Source of the DNA: Epithemia pelagica
Lineage: Eukaryota; Bacillariophyta; Bacillariophyceae; Surirellales; Surirellaceae
Length of the DNA: 64,000 bases
Reading direction: 5' to 3'
Assembly (NCBI GenBank): GCA_946965045.2
Contig: OX337228.1
Location: 4,774,001 to 4,838,000, forward strand
In this document: positions 47,010-57,835 of the stretch, in pieces
Numbering within the stretch: the stretch's first letter is position 1
Layout of the letters: each line of letters begins with the position of its first letter
Notes under the pieces: generated by a model
Seen by the model: the letters and a program-made list of their open reading frames with translations, nothing else
What the model was told of the DNA's origin: nothing
The model's database searches: none
Position numbers and translations under genes: made by a program

Positions 47010-50000
47010 CTAAGCTGCCTCGACGGATTTTGCAGCTCGCTCCATGAGTACTCGCTTGTAGTCGTGTGGCATGACTTTCACAAAACTACCAACACGAGAA
47101 TCCCAGTTATCAAGCATCTGCTGGCCAACTGAACTTCCTGTAACATCAGCATGCTCCTTGATATAGTTGCGCAATTCTTCGGCCTCTTCCTTGTCTTCTA
47201 TGGTCTCAAGCGCAACCAGCCCCATGTTGCATCGGTCAGGGAATGCTCCTTCAGGGTCGTAAATGTACGCAACTCCACCGCTCATACCGGCCGCAAAGTT
47301 TCGGCCAGTTTCTCCGAGGCAAATCATTTTACCGCCCGTCATGTACTCGCAACCATGATCACCGACTCCTTCCACGACGGCAACTGCTCCTGAATTTCTC
47401 ACGCAGAAACGTTCTCCTGCCTTTCCTCTAAAGAACGCTTTTCCTGATGTGGCACCATAGAGGCACACGTTACCAACAATGACGTGATCTTCTGGATGGA
47501 ATCCACTTGAAACAACGTCTGGAGCAGGGTACACGGCAATCTTTCCACCTGAAAGACCCTTACCACAGTAGTCGTTCGCATCGCCCTCCACAGTCATAGT
47601 GATTCCCTTCGCAAGAGTGAATGCCATGGACTGACCAGCATGTCCTTTCAACTTCAATTGAATGGTGTCGTCAGGGAGCCCTTCTTTTCCATATTTCTTG
47701 GACACATTGTAAGAAAGCATGGTTCCAAGAGTACGCTGGACGTTCTCAATTTCATCTTCAATTACCACTGGGCTCGCATTTTCAAGTGCATCTGCCGCCT
47801 TTTCAATGAACTGGTTGTCCTTGGCAATATCGATTCCATGGTATTGAGTGGTCAAATTACGGACTCCAGCAGAAGGATTAAGTTCTGATGCTGGGATGAG
47901 AAGAGGCGACAAGTCAAGCCCTCTGCTCTTGTAATGCTGTCCCTTTTTGTTGATTTCCAAATTTTGCGTCTGTCCCACCATATCTGCCATGGAACGGTAA
48001 CCTAGCTTTGCCATGATCTCTCTAACTTCCTCCGCAAGAAGGAAGAAGTAATTCATAACGTGTTCTGGTTGTCCAGAGAATTTGCGTCTCAACTCTTCAT
48101 CTTGAGTAGCAATACCAACGGGGCATGTGTTCAAATGGCATTTGCGCATCATGATACATCCCATTGTGATCAATGGCGCTGTTGCGAAGCCGAATTCCTC
48201 AGCTCCTAGCAAACATGCAACTGCAACATCGCGACCGGTCTTTAGCTGTCCATCGGTTTGAAGTTTCACGCGATCACGCAAGCCATTCAACACCAACGTT
48301 TGTTGAGTTTCGGCAAGACCCAATTCCCATGGAAGCCCGGCACCCTTCACTCCTGTCCAGGCTGCAGCCCCGGTTCCTCCGTCGTGACCACTGATTGTGA
48401 TATGGTCGGAGAGAGCCTTTGCGACACCTGCAGCCACTACCCCTACACCAACTTCAGAAACGAGTTTCACCGACACTTCTCCTGTGGGCTGGGCATTCTT
48501 CAAGTCATGAATGAGTTGGGCAAGATCTTCAATCGAATAAATATCGTGATGGGGAGGAGGAGAGATCAATCCAACACCTGGAGTTGTGTGACGGTTCTCG
48601 GCAATGTATTCAGAAACTTTGAACCCGGGGAGCTCTCCACCTTCTCCTGGTTTGGCACCTTGAGCCATCTTGATTTGGATCTGGTCACTGTTTGCTAGAT
48701 AATGGGAGGTGACTCCGAATCGGCCCGATGCTACTTGCTTGATACTGGACCTCCTATTGTCAAGGAAGCGCTTTGGATCCTCACCACCTTCCCCAGTGTT
48801 CGATCGTCCTCCGAGGGCATTCATGGCAACAGCCAGCGTTTCATGTGCTTCCTGACTGATGGATCCAAGAGACATGGCTCCAGTAGCAAAACGCTTCACA
48901 ATTTCGCTAGCAGGTTCAACCTCGTCCAAGGGAATGGATCGGGAGGGATCAAACTTGAACTTGAGTTGTCCACGTAGTGTCACCTTTTGGTTCTGCTCAT
49001 TCGTCAAACGAGCAAATTCCTTGTATGCATCGCGCGAGTTTGTCCTGGCAGCAATTTGAAGGTTCACCATGCCATTTGGAGTATTCAAATGGGCTTCACC
49101 ACCGTCGCGGAAGTGGAACTGACCATCACTACGGACAAGATCGTCAAATTCAACAGTGCCTGGTGGGAAAGCCGATTCATGATAACGTTCGAGATCACGG
49201 TAAATTGCTTCGAAATCACTTCCCTGAATACGAGTGGTTGTTCCGGTGAAGCATCGATCAACAACTTCTTCCGCCAGACCAACCGCCTCAAACACTTGTG
49301 CACCCTTGTAACTCTGCAAGGTCGAGATACCCATTTTGCTCATTACCTTCAAAAGACCCTTGGCTGCTGCCTTGCGGTAGTTCTTGATCACTTCGTCATC
49401 GGTGAACTGCTCCTTGGCCTTGGCTTCAACCATTCCATCGGAATTCATCTTGCAAATGGCTTCATAGGCCATGTATGGCGACACACCATCACATCCATAG
49501 CCAAACAATGTTGCAAAGTCATGCACCTCCTTGGCATCACCAGCCTCGGCAAGAATGGCAGCCTTCGGGCGCTGCTTCGTCTTAAGGAGATGTTGATGAA
49601 CGGCACCCACAGAAAGAAGAGAAGGTAAAGGCATTCGATCAGGACCAGCAAACTTGTCAGATAATATGATACCCTCAGCACCAGGAACGTTAAAATCACC
49701 CTGAATCGCGTCAGCTGCTTCGTCGCATATTCGTTCAAGAGCCTGTTGGAATCAAATGAGTGAGATGATCGAATCAGCAATCGACAAATTGGTGATACAC
49801 TCGTACTTACCTGAAGCATTCCGTCTGGACCACTTCCAACAGGGAAGGTGGCATCGATCACTACAGTCTTGAAAGCTCTTGTTCCGTCAGGACGTTTGAT
49901 CTCCTGGTTTTTGAGCGTTTCCATCTCATCCAGAGTCAGGACGGGGTGGCGCAGTACCAGTCTTTCACAGTGGCGTTGACTGGAATCCGAGAGCAAGTTC

Positions 50001-51988
50001 TCTTCGGGGCCAATGGGACAGACCAAACTCATGACAATCTCTTCACGAATGGGGTCAATGGGCGGGTTGGTCACCTGGGCAAACAACTGTTTGAAGTAAT
50101 CATTGACTTGTCGAGGTTGTTCCGACAAAACAGCAAGCGCCGCGTCATTGCCCATACTTCCGAGGGCTTCTTTCCCACCAACAGCCATGGGCAAAAGCAA
50201 CATTTCCAGCTTTTCGCTACTGAATCCAAACATGTTCAACTTGCGATTTGTCTGTTGAAAGTCCATGGGTTCAGCAGTTTCACCCATACCAGTAGACATG
50301 TACTCTTCCAGATCCACAATTCCATTCTTCACCCATTCACCATACGGGTGTCGAGCAGCAATCTGTTCCTTGATTTCGTCGTCCGGGACAATACGTTGTG
50401 TTTCAAAGTCCACCAAAAACATTTTTCCTGGCTCCAAACGATGTTTGATCTTCACTTCCGAATCTGGCACTTCGGGGCAGACACCCACTTCCGAAGCCAA
50501 CATGACATGGTCATCTTTCGTAACATAGTATCGTGAGGGTCGAAGACCATTCCTATCCAGCGTGGCACCAATGTAGCGACCATCCGTAAAGGCAACCATG
50601 GCCGGTCCGTCCCAGGGCTCCATGACGCAAGAATTGTATTCGTAAAAGGCCTTCTTCGAGTCTGATAGGTAAATGTTATCTTGCCAGGCTTCTGGAATCA
50701 TCATCATGACAGCTTCGGGAAGACTGCGGTTCGAACCTTTGGTCAAAAGTTCCAGGACGGAGTCAAAGTTTCCCGAGTCACTCATATTGTCCGATGTGGC
50801 GGGCAGCAAGTGGCTTGTATCGTCCTTGAAAAAGGGAGATTCCATGATCCCTCCACGACTGTACATCCAGTTCTTATTTCCTCGCAACGTGTTGATTTCC
50901 CCATTGTGACACATCATCCGAATGGGTTGGGCACGTTCCCACGAGGGAAAGGTATTGGTCGAAAAACGAGAATGCACCAGCGCCAAGTGTGAGGTAAAGC
51001 TCGGATCCTGGAGATCCAAAAAGTACTGGGACACTTGGTCGGGCGTCAACTGTCCCTTGTAGACAATGTGTGTGGAAGTCAAAGAGTTGATGTAGAATCC
51101 ACTTTCTGGTCCCATAAAGGTGGCGACCTCATCTTCGGCCATTTTGCGAATCTGCACGAGATCTCGTTCAAAGGCTTGATGAGACTTGTTGGATGATCCA
51201 TTGATCATAAACAATTGTTCGGTAATAGGTTCCGAGTCGAGAGGGTCCTTTCCCAGAGAGGAATTGTCGACGGGGACTTTTCTCCAACCCACGACACTGT
51301 GCTTCTTGGCACGCACGAGCCGTTCGACCACACCCTTGAGCTCACTGAGCTTGCCGGAAGTTTCGGAACCAGGAGGGAAAAAGATATTACTAACCGCGTA
51401 CTCTCCAGCCGCTGGAAGCTCAGTTCCAAACAAGAGCTGAGCTTCCCCACGCATAAAACTGTCGGGCATCCCAAACAACATTCCTGTTGGCACATACACA
51501 CACACAAGCGTCATTTGGCTTTAGAGACACTGCTACTCCCAGCAATTCCCCGTTTCGACCTCAAACAACAAGTACGTACCTGATCCATCCCCCGAGGCTG
51601 GATCACATCCACACCCTCCACGATGAGACATGCGAACCAGCATTTCATCGGCTTTTTCGACAATGTCACGACTAGGCACCGACTTGAGCGAGGCAATCAA
51701 TCCTACACCACAATTTTCCGTCTCCTTGTCAGGAGCATACAAAGCCTTGGGGACACTTGTGGTGGTGGTGGAACGCCCATCCTGTCTTCGGAGCTCCACC
51801 GCACGTTCGGTGCTGTACCAGAGAAGCGATTGTTGGTTCCCCCGAAGCATGTGTGGCGCCAAGATGCGACTCCGACGACCCAGGCCCCGAAGAATGCCAT
51901 TGCTTTGTCGTCCGAGAAGGGCTCTCTGAGCAGATCGAGCCGACTGGACGGCGGACGACGAAGAAACGATCCTGCTAGCAAAAAACAT
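47010..51988 (-). CDS. Glutamate synthase large subunit (GltB type), probably mitochondrial
   Basis: Makes two glutamates from glutamine and 2-oxoglutarate. Three exons, 51580-51988, 49811-51483 and 47010-49742, with introns of 96 and 68 bp, give 1,604 residues. The N-terminus (MFFASRIVSSSS..., Arg-rich, no signal peptide) looks mitochondrial. The amidotransferase starts at Cys in ENCGVGLIAS (~residue 93), followed by RMSHRGGCG. The FMN/2-oxoglutarate domain has SGHDGGTGAAAW. The 3Fe-4S cysteines are in MRKCHLNTCPVG. The C-terminal beta-helix ends HDYKRVLMERA. No GltD-like NADPH domain is fused, so this is either ferredoxin-dependent or, more likely with this presequence, the large subunit of an NAD(P)H enzyme with a separate small subunit. 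Confidence 0.94.
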
Positions 51989-52545
51989 GGTGGTCACAAC
52001 GCTGCTGCTCTTGTTCTATTTGGAAGTGGATCAATAGTTTGTCGTCTTCTAGTGTGCGCTATGCGAAGAAAGAGGTGTGCAAATGCAGAATAATGGTCGT
52101 CAGAATCAAAAAAGAGAGTGATTGGTCTATTATTAGTGGACCCGACAATGGCCGAACAAACCAAACACCAAACAACAATGAGCGATGCAAATACATCAAG
52201 AAACATGGCGCGAGGGGAGACGGACGGAGAGAGATGATGTACACTCTATCACTCAAGAATTTAATTTTGAGCGTGATGTAAAGTGTTCCTACAGCGAACT
52301 GTGTTATAAAAAGTCTCCATGAATGATGGGACCAACCGCTCCAGAGTCGACCAAGAATTGGTCCTTTCCGCCTGGTTGTGCCACGTATCTTTGTTCTCTC
52401 TCCCCGATCTCCTTCCTACCGACGTACTTGAGTCGCAGAAACGACGGCCTGCGATTGCTGCGCCGGCCCATCGACCATCCACCCTCGACGATCGATCCAA
52501 CGGAAGACAAACAAAGGGATTGAATGCTCTTCTGTGTTGACCATC
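51989..52545. promoter_or_regulatory. Divergent promoter region of glutamate synthase and RRP46
   Basis: 557 bp between divergent start codons. No conserved ORF or RNA gene was seen. Confidence 0.4.
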
Positions 52546-53316
52546 ATGTCGGACCATTCGCATTCGCTCGGCGGCGGCGAATCCTCCTCGTCGTCACTCC
52601 GTCCCTTATCGTGTGACTTGTCGATTCTCAGTGATGCGAATGGATCGGCGGTATGGAAATCGGGAGGGACCATGGTATTGGCCTCCTGTCATGGCCCCAC
52701 GGCTCCCCGACAGGCCCAATCGATCGCAGGAGTGTCGGATGCCAAGGACGGAACGGAGAGTCGCGTCCTGGTACAAGTTCTGGTACCATCGAATTTACGT
52801 CATTCATCGGAGTGGGAAATCTTCTTGACCAATGTCCTTTCGGCATGTGTCCGGACCGAATCCTGTCCGGAACATTCCGTGATTCAAGTTGTATTGCAAA
52901 TCCAATCCGACGACGGCTCCCTCCTCGCCGCGTGCGTACACGCATCCGTGTCGGCCTTGATGGATGCCTCGATTGAATTGAACTATCTTCCAGTGGCAGT
53001 GACCTGTCTTGTGTCTGGAGGAACGAACGACTGTCATTTGGACCCGACCTTGGCCCAAGAGGATCAGGATGAGGCAGGCTTGTTGACCATGATTGTCGTC
53101 CTCCACAACAATACTAGTCCAGGAGCCAAGGATTCGGTGTCGAGAATGGGGGGAATCTGGACGTCTGGAATCCAGGCAAGTCCCCAGGATATTTTGAAAT
53201 GCTGGAAGTTGGCCAAACAAGCGGCCCCGGCAGTCACGGCCTTTTGGCGAATGGCCTTGACGCACAAACACCAACGCCATGCCACGACATTGTTTTATGG
53301 AATGAACCATTCATGA
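52546..53316 (+). CDS. RRP46: Exosome core subunit RRP46 (RNase PH fold)
   Basis: A ring subunit of the RNA exosome. 256 residues from ATG 52546. The RNase PH-type start is ILSDANGSAVWKSGGTMVLASCHGP, where most family members have LSRxDGSA. The second half shows VIQVVLQIQSDDGSLLAACVHASVSALMDA, best matching RRP46/EXOSC5, and LDPTLAQE, the usual family LDPT motif. An N-terminal Ser/Gly tail is extra. Catalytic phosphate-binding arginines of bacterial RNase PH are not evident, as expected for a structural subunit. RRP41 is the alternative but fits less well. Confidence 0.85.
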   Translation: MSDHSHSLGGGESSSSSLRPLSCDLSILSDANGSAVWKSGGTMVLASCHGPTAPRQAQSIAGVSDAKDGTESRVLVQVLVPSNLRHSSEWEIFLTNVLSACVRTESCPEHSVIQVVLQIQSDDGSLLAACVHASVSALMDASIELNYLPVAVTCLVSGGTNDCHLDPTLAQEDQDEAGLLTMIVVLHNNTSPGAKDSVSRMGGIWTSGIQASPQDILKCWKLAKQAAPAVTAFWRMALTHKHQRHATTLFYGMNHS

Positions 53317-53802
53317 GGGTCTTTATACGTTTGCAATCCAACAACTCATGTCACAATGACAATGCCAATGACGAGCTTGCCATGTTCAGAAGGCCCTTAT
53401 CGTGATGGTTGACAGGGACAGTGCACAGCCAGGGGCCTTTTCCCAAACATTTTCCCATGAAAGAAAAGGTAAGAAGGATTTGCCACTGCTGTCGCAACTG
53501 CTACCAGAGCCTACTCCTCGCATTCTGGTGTGTGGATTGGTGCGTTCGAGAGGATCGACAATTCTAGCTAGACCGCCAATGGTCTACTTAATCAACGCAC
53601 TTGTCTCATTTGACGCTTGCTTCGAGGATAGAAACATAAAGATAGTCTTGACAAGAGGGGGAGACTTGACTGTAGTCCTAATGGATGGATAAAGAGAAAA
53701 GAGAAGGCAGCATCTCAACTCTCAACCTTTCTTTCGAAGGAGTGAGCAGCTAGCAACAGTAGTTTTTCGGACAAGAACCTCCTCCTCCACCGTCCACACA
53801 CG
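53317..53802. other. Intergenic region between RRP46 and the BRCT gene
   Basis: 486 bp. A 96-codon plus-strand ORF (53402-53692) shows no recognisable domain and may be chance. The region should contain the RRP46 3' end and the promoter of the BRCT gene. Confidence 0.35.
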
Positions 53803-54564
53803 ATGTATCCAATGAATGGCAAGGCAGTGGCGACAATGGTGGGAACAAGGAGTCACTCAGATCCCAAAGTCCGCAATGAAAAGAGCAATCCTCACAGTCA
53901 TGCCAAAAGAAGAAAACGGAAACGTAGTTATGCATCTGAGACTAGTTTGGATGAGTTCCAAGTTTCCAAATCCCTGTCAAAAACACCTCTCCATGGCATG
54001 TTGCTGGCCGTCACAACACGCACTACTGGTTCCAAGGCGGACGACGACATTGGAGAACATACCACCACTGCCGAGATATCCTTTACCCAATTACGAGACC
54101 TGTGCCTCACAGCAGGGGGCAATGTTTCGTCGCAAGTCCATAAAAAAGTACATGCGGTCATTGCATCCCCCGAAGCGGTGGCAACTCCTGCGACACAACG
54201 TGTTCGAAAAGCATGGAAATTGGGTATTCCAGTCCTGCAGATCACGTGGCTGCAACAATGCATCCAAAATCAACAATTGTTGTCCATGGATGCACATTCA
54301 TTCCCTCAACAATCCCCTCACGTGAATGGACCAACCCTCTCGTCCAACAGCTTGCAGCAAGATCCTGAATGCAGTCGTAAGAAGAAACTCAAATTGCAAC
54401 CGGACAAGGGTCATGAGAGTTCGGCTGCAGTCACCAAAGAGGTTCACATTGATCTTGGTTGTTGTTGCGTATGCCACGATTCTGTTGCAGAAGGAGTCGT
54501 TACAGACTGTGCATGGTGCGTCGACTGCTCCGTCAATCAACAGTATCGTGCTGCCAAAGCATAG
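53803..54564 (+). CDS. BRCT-domain protein with C-terminal cysteine cluster
   Basis: 253 residues from ATG 53803. A basic, nuclear-localisation-like stretch (AKRRKRKRS) lies near residue 40. One BRCT domain follows at ~65-170: LHGMLLAVTT, then LRDLCLTAGGNVSS, VHAVIASPEAV, and the hallmark tryptophan in ITWLQQCIQNQQLL. The last ~40 residues hold paired cysteines (GCCCVCHD...DCAWCVDC) that could bind zinc. BRCT domains bind phosphopeptides in DNA-damage and cell-cycle proteins; the partner here is unknown. Tail-to-tail with the GT90 gene, 35 bp between stops. Confidence 0.75.
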   Translation: MYPMNGKAVATMVGTRSHSDPKVRNEKSNPHSHAKRRKRKRSYASETSLDEFQVSKSLSKTPLHGMLLAVTTRTTGSKADDDIGEHTTTAEISFTQLRDLCLTAGGNVSSQVHKKVHAVIASPEAVATPATQRVRKAWKLGIPVLQITWLQQCIQNQQLLSMDAHSFPQQSPHVNGPTLSSNSLQQDPECSRKKKLKLQPDKGHESSAAVTKEVHIDLGCCCVCHDSVAEGVVTDCAWCVDCSVNQQYRAAKA

Positions 54565-54599
54565 CCATAGCGAGTTCTATCGTTTACACGGATCTACTC

Positions 54600-56213
54600 C
54601 TACCGAATGAGTTCCTGTAGTTTCTCATCCAGAGTGAAATGCCTAGCGTATCGCCTGAGAATTTCAGTAAAGACTTGTTTCTCCTCCTGTTCCACATTGG
54701 GATGAAACACAAGATCCAATATCCACAGGGTGGCTCGTCGGACAATTCGAGCCGCCTCTTGTTCATGCTTCAAAATCCAGGTCAGACGGGCTTCCGCGTC
54801 GGCGAGGTCATCACTTAAAGGAACGTAATGGATCCATGGTTCGAGCCGTTCCTCCATGGCCCAGGATGTGAATCTCGGAATGGGCATCATGACAATGGAG
54901 TTGGACAACAAGGCCCATTTAAGGCCACTGCTAACATCATTTCCTTCGACAATTATCAAGGCTTTGTATTCCAATAGTTCTGCCATGGATAAGGATGATC
55001 CAGTAATATTGTAGCCATCCAAAATTTCAGCAATTCGTCCTCCGACCGAAGTGAGCTTGGCATCGATGCGAGGGGATCCACGAGTGTTGTAGACCAAGCG
55101 GCATCGGTCGATAGAAATGCAGGTTCCCCTGTCATTCATACCAGCACTTGCTTGAACTTGTTTGTTCACAAAACCGTTCAACTTGCCGCGAAACACTGCC
55201 ATGGATTTCTTTTCGTTCCAGGGTCGATCGTTACAAGGAACCTCTTGTAGTTTCGAGTAATGTCGCTTCACATTCAACTTCCATACAATGGGTTGCACAA
55301 TTTGATGGACAGTCTTACTGGGTTGCTCCAAGACTCGTGCGCCTGGACAGTTTTCCGGCAGAATCAGTTGCTGAAATTTGGCGCGTGACCAAGATTTTCG
55401 AAATTTCTTCATATGTGGAACAACCGGATGAGACCAAAGACTTTCCAATTTATTTTGTTGTTGCTGCTGACCCAAAGAGTGTTTCCACACGGCTGGAGCC
55501 TTGGTTTCCGATGCATCCCCATACTGAAGAAGGATGGGAATGTTTTTTGCCTCGTCCGGTAAGTTGACTGAGATTGTTGAATTGGTATCCTTGCAATAGA
55601 GGAACATTTTCGATTCCTCTGCAGACCGAGCTTTTGCGCAGGGTATCATGGTGCTCGGGTGCAAAACGAACATGCGTGCTGGATTGATACTGCTGTCGAC
55701 TTGGAAAAATCTGTTCCATGTCAAGTGGTCGTTCGGCCCTGTCCTGCCTGTTATGGAGGCATTTGACCAAGAAAGTTCGCGAATCAACACATTCGGCGAA
55801 CTGCTGGTCGAGAAAGGTTTCTTCTCAAGAGGCATGTATCGTACTTTGGCTTCACACGTGACGCTCTCCGTTGGCGGCAAATACCATTGTCCCATATAGA
55901 TTTGCACTCGCTCCTCTACCGAAGGAAATCTTGATTCTCGGAAATCGAGCTCGCTTCGAGATTGGTACGTATAAAACGATTTGCAGGAGACATTGCGGCT
56001 GCCTTGACGATGATGCAACTCGTTCCACAGTGATCGTCCTCCAGCGACAACGAGCCAGGTGCTGCCTATCAGAAGTGTCGCGACGAGGACGATGCGAGCA
56101 GTTCTCGGTCGGCCTAGCGGATAGAGTCTCCAGTGGTGTTTGAAACGTTCCGTTTGTATCCGAATTGCCGGCCAACTAAGGACTCGAGACCACACTCGCT
56201 TGTTCTCCTTCAT
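54600..56213 (-). CDS. GT90 (CAP10/KTEL-like) glycosyltransferase, type II membrane protein
   Basis: GT90 enzymes transfer xylose or glucose to proteins or polysaccharides in the secretory pathway. 537 residues from ATG 56213; a far-upstream in-frame ATG at 56447 would add 78 unlikely residues. One anchor (IVLVATLLIGSTWLVVAGG) lies at ~residues 37-55. The C-terminal half has the family core: KSMAVFRGKLNG, the RCRLVYNTRGSPRIDAKLT block, LLEYKALIIVEGNDVSSGLKWAL and the downstream EPWIHYVPLSDDL. The donor and acceptor are unknown. Confidence 0.82.
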   Translation of the reverse strand: MKENKRVWSRVLSWPAIRIQTERFKHHWRLYPLGRPRTARIVLVATLLIGSTWLVVAGGRSLWNELHHRQGSRNVSCKSFYTYQSRSELDFRESRFPSVEERVQIYMGQWYLPPTESVTCEAKVRYMPLEKKPFSTSSSPNVLIRELSWSNASITGRTGPNDHLTWNRFFQVDSSINPARMFVLHPSTMIPCAKARSAEESKMFLYCKDTNSTISVNLPDEAKNIPILLQYGDASETKAPAVWKHSLGQQQQQNKLESLWSHPVVPHMKKFRKSWSRAKFQQLILPENCPGARVLEQPSKTVHQIVQPIVWKLNVKRHYSKLQEVPCNDRPWNEKKSMAVFRGKLNGFVNKQVQASAGMNDRGTCISIDRCRLVYNTRGSPRIDAKLTSVGGRIAEILDGYNITGSSLSMAELLEYKALIIVEGNDVSSGLKWALLSNSIVMMPIPRFTSWAMEERLEPWIHYVPLSDDLADAEARLTWILKHEQEAARIVRRATLWILDLVFHPNVEQEEKQVFTEILRRYARHFTLDEKLQELIR

Positions 56214-56491
56214 ATCGTACAACAAACATACGGAGAGCGATGAGAAGAGAAACGAGAAAAAATGCTGTGAAAAGAAGGCATACAATAGGGATAGGGATGG
56301 GGCCTCGTGCGTGATCGCGCCGTGAGTCCCCCAGATCTTCGCCGGCCCAGTCAGTGGTGGAACGATGCCGGCGCCCTTTGGTCCCGATGTGCACGTGCCA
56401 TCATTGCCACCATCACAACATGGCCCGCCATGATGTGGATTGCTCATAGAGGATGTATCAGAATGATCAATCCATGTGGACCGTCGACGTA

Positions 56492-57829
56492 ATGAGTAAC
56501 AGTTTGCACGTATCCAACAAACTTCTTCGTGTATATTTCATTGGAATAACGCTTTTCTCATGTCTTTGTGTCCTGCTTCCGCCGCTACCGTCGTTCCAGA
56601 ATCTGGGCCAACGATACTTTGCGCCCGAACCCATGGTTCTGGGACCCTGTGCCATCAACTTGTATGGCTTGCCTCGCAGTTTCAAGGCCAGTGTACTGCC
56701 GTCCTTGATCCGAAATGTTATTCGACCCAATGTTCTGTACAAGTGTGACTATTTTCTTCATTTCGATAACTCAGGATTTGACAGGTTCAATGGTCGAAGT
56801 GATCGGGTGGGTCACATCAATCCACTGGATGTCCATCTCCTCACCAAAGCCGTTCATGAGGAGTATCGAAAAGAAGGATTGGCTCCACCTCGTGTACTGT
56901 TCTCGAATACAACGGCAGAAGAATTCCAGCAAACATACGAAAAGCTCTTGCAAAAGATATACAATGACAAAGATGAAAAGGGGAATCCTGTCTATCTGCC
57001 CCTGAATCACAAGTCTTACACGTTCAGTACGATCGAGAATGTTATCAAAATGTGGCATAGTCAGGAAGCGGTTTGGAATCTCATGGAAAGCCAGAGCGAT
57101 AAACACTATTCTCGAGTAGCCATGCTACGATCAGATGTTGTGTACGTAACACCGATTGATATCTATGAACTGGGTGACTATAAAAAGAAGTGGGACTATC
57201 AGAATACAGAAGCCGTCGTACCGCTATTTGCGAGGTTTCCTGTCAATGATCGAATGATTTACGGGCCATACGATGCGGTCAAAATATGGGCTACCGGAAG
57301 ATTTGCGCGCCTCAACCTGCACATTGCCCACGTTCAAAAACATGCACCGGGCGACGGCTTGCATTCGGAACGTTTTCTTCAGTATACCATTTTTCCAGCG
57401 ATTCGGCAGGCTGGGGTCAACATTACAATGAAGCATGGACTGTGCTTTCTCCGTGTCCGTGCGGACCACTCCGTCCGTCTTTCGGATTGTGGCAAGCTCC
57501 ACGTAACCCATAACAATCACAAGGCCGTCGAAACCATTCTCGGAAGGACCTGTGTTCAAAACTGGACGCTGATAAGACCAAAGAATCTGGTCCAACTGGA
57601 GTGTCCTGTTACCGCAAAGGCAGCTGTGGGACCTGAGGTCAAGTGGCACAGCGGATGCAACCCCAACTTATCAGTCACTGCTCCCGTAGGTTCGAAACAC
57701 CGTCGGAAACCCATCCTCTTCTTTCTACAAAAGCCCACTCCAGCTCCCACGCGTCATCCCTGCATACAGGAACATATTTCACTCATGATTCAGTGGGAAA
57801 ATGAAAACGCAACTCTCACCAAACCATAG
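56492..57829 (+). CDS. Glycosyltransferase-like type II membrane protein of unknown specificity
   Basis: 445 residues from ATG 56492 (an earlier in-frame ATG at 56453 adds 13). A signal anchor lies at ~residues 12-30 (VYFIGITLFSCLCVLL). The lumenal part starts with a strand-like ...CAINLYGLPRSFKASVL, and later has RVAMLRSDVVYVTPIDIYEL, whose RSDV resembles a nucleotide-sugar metal-binding DxD-type region, and HSERFLQYTIFP. This pattern is seen in predicted plant and algal glycosyltransferase-like proteins without assigned activity. It sits head-to-head with the GT90 gene (278 bp) and tail-to-tail with MTR4 (6 bp between stops). Confidence 0.65.
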   Translation: MSNSLHVSNKLLRVYFIGITLFSCLCVLLPPLPSFQNLGQRYFAPEPMVLGPCAINLYGLPRSFKASVLPSLIRNVIRPNVLYKCDYFLHFDNSGFDRFNGRSDRVGHINPLDVHLLTKAVHEEYRKEGLAPPRVLFSNTTAEEFQQTYEKLLQKIYNDKDEKGNPVYLPLNHKSYTFSTIENVIKMWHSQEAVWNLMESQSDKHYSRVAMLRSDVVYVTPIDIYELGDYKKKWDYQNTEAVVPLFARFPVNDRMIYGPYDAVKIWATGRFARLNLHIAHVQKHAPGDGLHSERFLQYTIFPAIRQAGVNITMKHGLCFLRVRADHSVRLSDCGKLHVTHNNHKAVETILGRTCVQNWTLIRPKNLVQLECPVTAKAAVGPEVKWHSGCNPNLSVTAPVGSKHRRKPILFFLQKPTPAPTRHPCIQEHISLMIQWENENATLTKP

Positions 57830-57835
57830 GTGGTG

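Noticed and set aside
53402-53692. 96-codon plus-strand ORF after RRP46
   Set aside because: No recognisable domain, and it may lie in the RRP46 3' untranslated region. Kept only as part of the intergenic entry.
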